Below are positions 1 to 5,050 of a stretch of 7,399 bases of DNA, one piece after another. The notes under the pieces are model-generated. The model made no database searches and had not been told where the DNA came from. It saw only the letters and a list, made by a program, of their open reading frames with translations. Location of the stretch: the NCBI GenBank assembly GCA_023412995.1, contig JAEZQS010000033.1:1-7399 (forward strand), in the 5' to 3' direction. Source of the stretch: Pseudomonadota bacterium (GTDB lineage: Bacteria > Pseudomonadota > Gammaproteobacteria > Xanthomonadales > Rhodanobacteraceae). Each line of letters opens with the position of its first letter. The stretch's first letter is position 1. The translations under genes and the position numbers were made by a program.

Positions 1-1161
1 GATCGGTCCGATGCGGCAGGTGGGCGGCGCGACCAGCACGCGCTCGACGGGCAACGGCACGCCACCCTCCTGCAGGGTCGAGGCGAGAGCCTCGCCCACG
101 CCGAGGCGGGTGATCTCCGCCGCCACGTCGACGCGCGGGTTGGAGGCAAAGGTTTCCGCGGCGGCGAGTACCGCCTTGCGGTCGCGCGGGGTGAACGCCC
201 GCAGCGCGTGCTGCACGCGGTTGCCGAGCTGGCCGAGCACCACCTCCGGCACGTCGTCGGGGTTCTGCGAGCAGAAATACACGCCCACGCCCTTGGAGCG
301 GATCAGGCGCACCACCTGCTCGACGCGCTGGCGCAGCGCGGGCGGCGCATCGTCGAACAGCAGGTGCGCCTCGTCGAAGAAGAACACCAGTTTCGGCCGG
401 TCGCGATCGCCCACTTCCGGCAACGTCTCGAACAGTTCGGACAGGAGCCACAGGAGGAAGGTCGTGTAGAGCCGGGGCTTGAGCACCAGCTGGTCCGCCG
501 ACAGCACGTTGATCACGCCCCGCCCGGACAGGTCCTGCCGCAGCAGGTCCGACAGGGCCAGCGCCGGCTCGCCGAAGAAGCGGTCCGCGCCCGCCTGCTC
601 GAGGCCGAGCAGGCCGCGCTGGATCGCCGCCAGCGACGCCGTCGAGACCAGCCCGTACTGCTGCGACAGCTCCTTCGCGTGCTCCGCCGCCCACCCCAGC
701 AGCGCACGCAGGTCCTTGAGGTCCAGCAGCAGAAGGCCCTGGTCGTCGGCTGCCTTGAACACCACCTCGAGCACGCCGGCCTGGGTGTCGTTGAGTTCCA
801 GCAGGCGCGCAATCAGGGTTGGGCCCATTTCCGAAATGGTGGTCCGCACCGGGTGCCCGAGCTCGCCGTACACGTCCCAGAACACCACCGGGTTGGCGGC
901 CGGCGCCCAGTCGATGCCGAGCGTGTCGATGCGTGCCTTGAGCTTGTCGCTGGCGACGCCGGGTTGCGACAGGCCGGCGAGGTCGCCCTTCACGTCGGCG
1001 AGGAATACCGGCACGCCGAGGCGCGAAAAGCCTTCCGCCAGCAGCATCAGCGTGACCGACTTGCCGGTGCCGGTGGCTCCCGCAATCATTCCATGGCGGT
1101 TCGCATAGCGCGGCAGCAGCCGCACCTCGGTTTCGCCCTTGCCGATCAGGATGTCGTCCAG
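1..1161 (-). CDS. HerA-like/YjgR-family (DUF853) P-loop ATPase, partial (C-terminus beyond left edge)
   Basis: Predicted cytoplasmic ATPase of the HerA/FtsK-like superfamily, DUF853 (E. coli YjgR) branch; the family is annotated as helicase-like, but its cellular role is poorly known. The minus frame is open for 387 codons to the window edge. Walker A is GATGTGKS at residues 28-35, preceded by the family-typical YANRHGMIAG. Walker B is KLVFFFDEAHLLF with Asp263 and Glu264. A segment VRLIRSKGVGVYFCSQNPDDVP follows shortly after, and the visible part ends in PPTCRIGPI, a motif near the C-terminal part of the family. YjgR is about 500 residues from memory, so roughly 110 residues are missing. 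No in-frame ATG, GTG or TTG lies between the upstream TGA (codon near 1255) and codon 13. I chose the CTG at 1161 because AAGGAG sits 6 nt upstream and the N-terminus then fits the family. A conservative caller might start at GTG 1125. The family call is firm; the start is less so. Confidence 0.9.
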   Translation of the reverse strand, partial: MDDILIGKGETEVRLLPRYANRHGMIAGATGTGKSVTLMLLAEGFSRLGVPVFLADVKGDLAGLSQPGVASDKLKARIDTLGIDWAPAANPVVFWDVYGELGHPVRTTISEMGPTLIARLLELNDTQAGVLEVVFKAADDQGLLLLDLKDLRALLGWAAEHAKELSQQYGLVSTASLAAIQRGLLGLEQAGADRFFGEPALALSDLLRQDLSGRGVINVLSADQLVLKPRLYTTFLLWLLSELFETLPEVGDRDRPKLVFFFDEAHLLFDDAPPALRQRVEQVVRLIRSKGVGVYFCSQNPDDVPEVVLGQLGNRVQHALRAFTPRDRKAVLAAAETFASNPRVDVAAEITRLGVGEALASTLQEGGVPLPVERVLVAPPTCRIGPI

Positions 1162-1167
1162 GGGAAG

Positions 1168-1173
1168 CTCCTT
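1168..1173 (-). promoter_or_regulatory. Shine-Dalgarno AAGGAG for the YjgR-like gene
   Basis: On the minus strand a perfect AAGGAG lies 6 nt before the CTG at 1161. It is the strongest ribosome-binding site in the window and decides the start of the ATPase gene, since no conventional start codon lies at a usable distance from it in frame. Confidence 0.7.
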
Positions 1174-1216
1174 GGGTGTGCAGCGCGGAAGGCGCGGGTC
1201 GGATGGCAGTCGCCGG

Positions 1217-1222
1217 ATTCTA
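1217..1222 (-). promoter_or_regulatory. Possible -10 box (TAGAAT) for the YjgR-like gene
   Basis: Minus-strand TAGAAT resembles a sigma-70 -10 element and would give a leader of about 50 nt before the CTG start. No good -35 is present at 16-18 bp; TTCGCA lies 19 bp upstream and is a weak match. The same hexamer occurs upstream of the 145-aa gene at 3433-3438. Confidence 0.3.
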
Positions 1223-1282
1223 GTCGGCTCCCGCGTGAGCGTGCGAATTCCGGATCACGTCCCTGGACCACGGACGCCCCGG

Positions 1283-1310
1283 TCCCGACTCCCGAATCCC
1301 GAATCCCGGC
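1283..1310. repeat. Tandem heptamer repeat, four units (TCCCGAA; GGGATTC family on the other strand)
   Basis: Four contiguous 7-bp units read TCCCGAC, TCCCGAA, TCCCGAA, TCCCGGC. It lies in the divergent gap between the ATPase and the transglycosylase, just upstream of the latter's promoter-like hexamers. Short GGGATTC-type arrays are, from memory, common in intergenic DNA of Xanthomonadaceae. No gene is seen in the 1162-1377 gap, which otherwise holds only weak promoter-like signals. Confidence 0.7.
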
Positions 1311-1319
1311 TCGACCGGC

Positions 1320-1349
1320 TTGCCGCTGGCGCACGCGGTCGGCTACCGT
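1320..1349 (+). promoter_or_regulatory. Possible promoter of the lytic transglycosylase gene
   Basis: TTGCCG (1320-1325) and TACCGT (1344-1349) are separated by 18 bp, an acceptable sigma-70 geometry. Transcription would start near 1356, giving a leader of about 20 nt before ATG 1378. The hexamers are imperfect and the assignment rests on position as much as on match. Confidence 0.3.
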
Positions 1350-1377
1350 GCGGGATTGCCTTCGAGCCGTCCCCGCA

Positions 1378-2874
1378 ATGCAACGAATCCTTCCGACCGG
1401 CGTCCTCCTGCTGGTGGCGCTCGCCACCGCCGCGTGCAGCGGTACGCCTGCGCGCACGAGCCGCGCGCCCGGCCCCACCGACGATGCGGCGGCTGCCCGC
1501 CTGTACGCGCGACTCGATGCCGGCAGCCGTGCCTGGCTGGCGGGAATGGAGGTGGCGCGCGATGGCGACGGTGCGAAGGCGCGCACCGACATGTCGGCGG
1601 CGCTGGATGACATCCACGCCGCGGCCGCCGAGTGCGCCGGGGTCGCCGGCTGCGACACGCAGCGCTTCGTCGATGTGCTCGACACCCTCCTGCGGCAGGG
1701 CATCGAATCCGGTCCGGTCGCCGTGGAAGGCGAGGTCGGCAGTACCCCGGAAGCCACCACGCAGGCGGGCGAGTCCTCGCCGGTGGTGGCGGCGCTGCCG
1801 CAGCTCGGCCGCACGATCACCCTGCTCAAGGGGCGCGAGCTGGGCGACGTCATCGCCCTCAACGGGCCGGTCAAGGCGGCGCTCGAGGAATGGCTCACGC
1901 AATACCGGCCCAACCTGCTGGCGGCGTACGAGAACTACCAGTACATGCGCTACCTGATGTGGCCCGAATACGAAAAGGCCGGCCTGCCCGAAGCGCTGCT
2001 GTTCGGCATGCTGGCCAAGGAATCCGGCGGCAAGGTGCATGCGGTGTCGCGCTCGGGCGCATCCGGGCCGCTGCAGTTCATGTACGCCACCGGCACGCGC
2101 TTCGGCCTCGCCACCGTCGACGGCTTCGACCAGCGCTTCGACCCGCGCCTTTCCGCACGCGCCAACGCCGCCTACATCGACGAGCAGCTCGCCATCTTCA
2201 ACAACAACCTCGAACTGGTGATCGGCGCCTACAACGGTGGCGAAGGCGCGATGCGTCGCCGCGTCGCCCGTGCCGGCGGCTCGTCCTCGTTCTGGGACCC
2301 GTCGATCTACCGCGACCTGTCGCAGGAGACGCGCGAATACGTGCCGATGGTGCTCGCCGCGGCATGGCTGTTCATGCATCCGGAGCGCTACAAGCTCGAG
2401 TTCCCGCACATCGATGGCAACCCGGGCAGCATCACCCTGGCCCGGCCGGCATCACTGGCCGAGCTGTCGGTGTGCCTTGGCCAGGACGGCAATCCGGATG
2501 GCTGGTTCCGGACCCTGCGCAACCTCAATCCGCAGCTCGATCCGCAACGCGCCGAGCCGGCCGGCGCGCGCCTGCACGTGCCGCATTTCCTGGAGACGGT
2601 GTATGCACGCGACTGCGCCAGCGGACGCTGGGCGGAACTCGCGGCCGAACTGCACAGCGCGGTCGTGCCGAGTCCACCGCCGGTGGCGATCGCCCGCCGG
2701 CAGGCCCCGAAGTCGCGCCGCTACGTGGTGAAGAAAGGCGACACGCTGCACGCGATCTCGCGCAAGTCCGGTTGCGGCAGCGTGCGCGACATTGCAGGCG
2801 CCAACCACCTGCGCGCGCCGCATTACCCGATCAAGCCGGGGCAGGTGCTGGTGTTGCCGGAATGCGGGGGATGA
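1378..2874 (+). CDS. MltD-like membrane-bound lytic transglycosylase with one LysM domain (lipoprotein)
   Basis: Predicted outer-membrane lipoprotein (498 aa) that cleaves the MurNAc-GlcNAc bond of peptidoglycan, forming 1,6-anhydroMurNAc ends. Residues 1-20 form a lipoprotein-type signal: Arg3, a hydrophobic stretch and Cys20 in ATAAC, a loose lipobox with Thr at -3. The transglycosylase domain covers about 195-335: catalytic Glu215 in AKES, GPLQFM at 230-235 in place of the usual GL(M/W)Q, and AYNGGEG at 284-290. Residues about 350-405 resemble the linker region of MltD. One LysM, expected to bind glycan, spans 449-493 (RYVVKKGDTLHAIS to IKPGQVLVLP), whereas E. coli MltD has more than one. 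Six cysteines besides Cys20 suggest periplasmic disulfides. The ATG at 1378 gives a sensible signal peptide, but no clear Shine-Dalgarno precedes it. The gene is divergent from the ATPase and convergent with the 145-aa gene. The family is secure; MltD orthology is not proven. Confidence 0.9.
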   Translation: MQRILPTGVLLLVALATAACSGTPARTSRAPGPTDDAAAARLYARLDAGSRAWLAGMEVARDGDGAKARTDMSAALDDIHAAAAECAGVAGCDTQRFVDVLDTLLRQGIESGPVAVEGEVGSTPEATTQAGESSPVVAALPQLGRTITLLKGRELGDVIALNGPVKAALEEWLTQYRPNLLAAYENYQYMRYLMWPEYEKAGLPEALLFGMLAKESGGKVHAVSRSGASGPLQFMYATGTRFGLATVDGFDQRFDPRLSARANAAYIDEQLAIFNNNLELVIGAYNGGEGAMRRRVARAGGSSSFWDPSIYRDLSQETREYVPMVLAAAWLFMHPERYKLEFPHIDGNPGSITLARPASLAELSVCLGQDGNPDGWFRTLRNLNPQLDPQRAEPAGARLHVPHFLETVYARDCASGRWAELAAELHSAVVPSPPPVAIARRQAPKSRRYVVKKGDTLHAISRKSGCGSVRDIAGANHLRAPHYPIKPGQVLVLPECGG

Positions 2875-2877
2875 GGA

Positions 2878-2938
2878 TAGGGGCTAGGGGCTAGGGTCCG
2901 CTTTCTCTAGCACCTAGCCCCTTAGTCCCTAGCCCCTT
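2878..2938. terminator. Inverted GGGGCTA heptamer arrays: probable bidirectional terminator between convergent genes
   Basis: The left arm has three heptamers (TAGGGGC, TAGGGGC, TAGGGTC) at 2878-2898. The right arm (2910-2938) carries the complementary type (GCACCTA, GCCCCTT, GTCCCTA, GCCCCTT). An exact 11-bp pairing is AGGGGCTAGGG 2879-2889 with CCCTAGCCCCT 2927-2937; a nested alternative pairs 2886-2895 with 2913-2922. Plus transcripts would end in only three T, and the minus side has no T tract, so an intrinsic terminator is plausible but not classical. The position, 4 bp after the transglycosylase stop and 13 bp before the opposing stop, supports the role. Confidence 0.6.
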
Positions 2939-2950
2939 TCCCGTCCCTCG

Positions 2951-3388
2951 TCACGCTGCTTCCGCTTCTCCCAGCATCCAGCGGTTGAGATCTGCCGAGG
3001 GGATGGCTTCCTTCAGCGTGCGCAGGGAGCGCATCACCTGGCGATGCAGGTCCTGCTGTTCGCCGAAGGGCGAATCCTTGGTCTCGTGGTAGGCGACGGT
3101 CAGCCACAGTGCGACGCCACGCAGGCGCACCTGCAGGTTGTCCGAGCGCAGGCGCTCGAGGCCGATTTCGGTGCCGCTGCCCCACGGCCGGTACTTGTCT
3201 TCGGGAGGGGTCGCGTAGAGGTGCGGGAACTCGCTCTTCGATGCGTTGGCGAATTCGCGCAGCGCGATGGCGGCCAGCTGGCGGCGCGCGTTCGGCGCCA
3301 GGTGCTCGAGGGCCTTGTTGATCTCGCGGAACTGCCTGCGCAGCTGCACGGCACGACTAAGGGCAATCAGGCGCGTCACGATCTGCAT
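2951..3388 (-). CDS. Hypothetical protein, 145 aa, unrecognised
   Basis: I do not recognise this family. The protein has 145 residues, no cysteine, no signal peptide and no clear membrane span. The N-terminal 30 residues (MQIVTRLIALSRAVQLRRQF onward) look like a basic amphipathic helix. A middle part is rich in charged and aromatic residues (FPHLYATPPEDKYRPWGSG, about 54-72). The C-terminal half is mostly helical, with RLRGVALWLTVAYHETKDS (88-106), and ends acidic (GEAEAA). It is probably soluble or peripherally membrane-bound. ATG 3388 was chosen over the longer in-frame start at 3475 because GGGGAG lies 5 nt upstream and the extra 29 residues look like untranslated leader. It is convergent with the transglycosylase and lies 103 bp downstream of psd on the same strand, with its own possible -10. 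The high confidence is that it is a real gene; nothing is claimed about its function. Confidence 0.8.
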   Translation of the reverse strand: MQIVTRLIALSRAVQLRRQFREINKALEHLAPNARRQLAAIALREFANASKSEFPHLYATPPEDKYRPWGSGTEIGLERLRSDNLQVRLRGVALWLTVAYHETKDSPFGEQQDLHRQVMRSLRTLKEAIPSADLNRWMLGEAEAA

Positions 3389-3393
3389 GGTCT

Positions 3394-3399
3394 CTCCCC
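3394..3399 (-). promoter_or_regulatory. Shine-Dalgarno GGGGAG for the 145-aa gene
   Basis: Minus-strand GGGGAG lies 5 nt before ATG 3388 and selects that start rather than the upstream in-frame ATG at 3475, which has no comparable site. Confidence 0.6.
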
Positions 3400-3432
3400 G
3401 GGCCTCCTGGCTTGGATGCCGCATTGGGCGCC

Positions 3433-3438
3433 ATTCTA
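3433..3438 (-). promoter_or_regulatory. Possible -10 box (TAGAAT) for the 145-aa gene
   Basis: TAGAAT on the minus strand would start transcription near 3426, a leader of about 38 nt. The expected -35 position holds GATCCG, a poor match, so the promoter may need an activator or may not be used. The tandem repeat at 3464-3500 lies just upstream. Confidence 0.3.
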
Positions 3439-3463
3439 GGCCAGATTTGTCCCGCCGGATCGC

Positions 3464-3500
3464 CCAGCGCGTCACAAGTTGTCCAAGCGCGTCACATTGT
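3464..3500. repeat. Imperfect tandem duplication (19 + 18 bp) spanning the psd stop codon
   Basis: Two directly adjacent copies read CCAGCGCGTCACAAGTTGT (3464-3482) and CCAAGCGCGTCACATTGT (3483-3500). They share AGCGCGTCACA exactly, 20 bp apart. The second copy contains the psd TGA (3492-3494) and its last Met codon; the first lies beyond it. An inverted repeat GTCACA-T-TGTGAC (3491-3503) overlaps the second copy. This could be local replication slippage or a pair of protein-binding sites upstream of the 145-aa gene. Confidence 0.65.
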
Positions 3501-4352
3501 GACCGTTCCGCCGGCGGCTACCCGGCCCACGGCCTGGCCCACCTGCACCGCCTGTTCCGGGACCAGCGAGGCATCGAAGGCGCCCACCGCCCGCGGCAGC
3601 AGCACGATCACGGTCGAGCCCATGTTGAACCGCCCCATCTCCGCGCCGCGCGCGAGGCGGATGCCCTGGCCGCGATAGTCGCGGCGCACGATCCGGCGGG
3701 CGTACGGGGGCACTTCGACGCCGCGCCAGACCGTCTCGATGCCCGACACCAGCATGGCGCCGACCAGCACCACCGCGAACGGACCCTCTTCGCCCTGGAA
3801 GTGGCAGGCAATGCGTTCGTTGCGGGCAAACAGTCGCTCGATGCCGGCCACCGCGAAGGGCGCCACGCTGAACAGCCGCCCCGGCACGTGCACGGTCTCC
3901 AGCAGTTCGCCCGCCAGCGGCATGTGCACCCGGTGGTAGTCGCGGGGGGACAGGTACACGGTGAGGAAACTGCCGTCAGCGTAGGGCGCCGCGGCCGCCG
4001 GGTCGCCCAGCAGGTCGGCCACGCCGAAGTCGCGCCCCTTCGCCTGCAGCAGGCGGCCCTCGCCGATGGCGCCGCACTGGCTGACGCGGCCGTCGGCGGG
4101 ACAGGCGATCGCGCCTTCGGCCGCCAGCGGGCGGGCGCCATCGCGCAGCGCGCGGGTGAAGAACGCATTGAAGTGCGGGTAGGCCGCCAGGTCCTGCGCC
4201 TGCGCTTCCGCGAGGTCGATGCCGTAGGACCGCACGATGCGCCGGATCAGGAAGTCGCGCCATGGGGCCAGCCGCCAGCGGGTGAGCCACAGCACCAGTC
4301 GCGACAGCAGCCGGTGCGGCAGCAGGTGCTGCAGCCAGAGCCCCGTTGCCAT
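3492..4352 (-). CDS. psd: Phosphatidylserine decarboxylase proenzyme
   Basis: Pyruvoyl-dependent inner-membrane enzyme that converts phosphatidylserine to phosphatidylethanolamine, the last step of PE synthesis. The product has 286 aa, somewhat shorter than the E. coli enzyme (322 aa from memory). The self-cleavage site is GST in FNMGSTVIVLLP: Ser246 would become the pyruvoyl group at the start of the alpha chain, leaving residues 1-245 as beta chain. The D-H-S residues required for processing appear as Asp87 (CPADGRVS), His143 (YHRVHMP) and Ser246. Met replaces Leu in the textbook LGST, which should be tolerated. Other signatures are FNAFFTRALRDGARP (61-75), VPGRLFSV and VGAMLVSGIETVW. ATG 4352 shares its A with the stop of the SCO1 gene (TGATG), so translational coupling is likely and no strong separate Shine-Dalgarno is seen. 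The psd stop lies within a short tandem repeat. Assignment is firm. Confidence 0.96.
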   Translation of the reverse strand: MATGLWLQHLLPHRLLSRLVLWLTRWRLAPWRDFLIRRIVRSYGIDLAEAQAQDLAAYPHFNAFFTRALRDGARPLAAEGAIACPADGRVSQCGAIGEGRLLQAKGRDFGVADLLGDPAAAAPYADGSFLTVYLSPRDYHRVHMPLAGELLETVHVPGRLFSVAPFAVAGIERLFARNERIACHFQGEEGPFAVVLVGAMLVSGIETVWRGVEVPPYARRIVRRDYRGQGIRLARGAEMGRFNMGSTVIVLLPRAVGAFDASLVPEQAVQVGQAVGRVAAGGTVTM

Positions 4353-4987
4353 CAGCCGCTGCCCACCAGGGTTTCGAGGTCGGCGGCAATCCGTGCCGGC
4401 TCGAACGGCGGCTTCAGCAAGCCGACCTGGCGACCGGCCGGATCGATGATCACGGCGTAGGCGCTGTGGTCCACCGCATAGGTGCCGTTTTCCGGTTCCC
4501 CGCGCCACCAGGCGAGGCCGAGCGCGCGGGAAAGGCGGGTCAGTTCCTCGTCGCTGCCGGTGGCACCGATGAACGAGGGGTCGAAGAACGCGACGTAGCG
4601 GCCGAGCTGTTCGGGCGTGTCCCTTGCCGGGTCGATCGAGATGAAATCGAAACGCAGGCGGGCACGCGTTGCTGGCGCCAGCTGCTGCCACGCCTGCTTG
4701 AAGGCGCCGAGCGTCATCGGGCAGACGTCCGGGCAGTGGGTGTAGCCGAAGTAGGCGATCGTCCAGTGGCCCTTCCAGTCCTCCAGCGTCAGTGGCCGGC
4801 CGTCGCTGCGCGACAGCGTGAAGGCGGGCAGGGCGCGGGGTTGCGGATAGAGGACGGCCGAGACCAGCGCCGGCGGCTCCGGCGCCAGCACGCGCGCGCC
4901 CAGCCAGAGGCCGAGCGCCGCCGCCGCGGCGGCAACCAGGATGAGGGCAGTCGCCGGCACGCGGCCGGACAGGCGGGAACGGATCAT
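4352..4987 (-). CDS. SCO1/SenC/PrrC family copper-binding thioredoxin-fold protein
   Basis: Membrane-anchored periplasmic protein (211 aa) of the SCO family, which delivers copper to the CuA site of cytochrome c oxidase or acts as a thiol-disulfide reductant. Residues about 10-32 form one hydrophobic N-terminal anchor (ATALILVAAAAAALGLWLG), with Arg3, Arg5 and Arg9 before it. The thioredoxin-like domain follows from about 50. The copper ligands are all present: Cys85 and Cys89 in YTHCPDVCP, and His174 in DHSAYAVIID. FISIDPARDTPEQL (115-128) is typical of the family. The start at ATG 4987 gives this anchor. Its stop overlaps the psd start by one base, so the two probably form an operon. No cytochrome oxidase gene is in view, so the partner is not shown. 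A TATACT box sits so close that the mRNA may be leaderless. Family assignment is firm; copper chaperone versus redox role is open. Confidence 0.94.
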   Translation of the reverse strand: MIRSRLSGRVPATALILVAAAAAALGLWLGARVLAPEPPALVSAVLYPQPRALPAFTLSRSDGRPLTLEDWKGHWTIAYFGYTHCPDVCPMTLGAFKQAWQQLAPATRARLRFDFISIDPARDTPEQLGRYVAFFDPSFIGATGSDEELTRLSRALGLAWWRGEPENGTYAVDHSAYAVIIDPAGRQVGLLKPPFEPARIAADLETLVGSG

Positions 4988-4993
4988 CCGCCC

Positions 4994-5022
4994 AGTATAG
5001 GTGGTGCCGGCGGTCGTATACT
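4994..5022. promoter_or_regulatory. Divergent promoter region, facing TATACT boxes (SCO1-psd and prmB)
   Basis: A 6-bp inverted repeat, AGTATA (4994-4999) and TATACT (5017-5022), is separated by 17 bp with GCCGGC in the spacer. Read on each strand it gives TATACT, a good -10. For plus, the predicted start is near 5029, about 22 nt before prmB GTG. For minus, the predicted start is near 4987, the A of the SCO1 ATG. Each promoter's -35 position is occupied by the opposite -10, which is a poor -35, so the two could not be used at once on one DNA molecule. Confidence 0.45.
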
Positions 5023-5050
5023 GCGCCACCAGCCGGCCAGCCTGTGCAAC

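Noticed and set aside
208..1377. Long open plus-strand frame antisense to the YjgR-like ATPase, continuous with the transglycosylase gene
   Set aside because: It is rich in Arg, Gln, His and Glu without any domain, and is the GC-driven shadow of the ATPase. The transglycosylase signal peptide begins at 1378.
3491..3503. GTCACA-T-TGTGAC as a CRP/Clp operator
   Set aside because: The CRP-type consensus is TGTGA-N6-TCACA. Here the half-sites are in the reverse order and separated by one base, so it is not a normal site.
3044..4460. Plus-strand open frames opposite the 145-aa gene and psd
   Set aside because: Composition is that of antisense GC-rich frames, with no start context and no family match, against two well-supported minus genes.
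4346..5050. Upstream extension of the prmB frame antisense to SCO1
   Set aside because: PrmB homology and normal length begin at GTG 5051; the extension has low-complexity Arg/Gly-rich sequence typical of an antisense frame.
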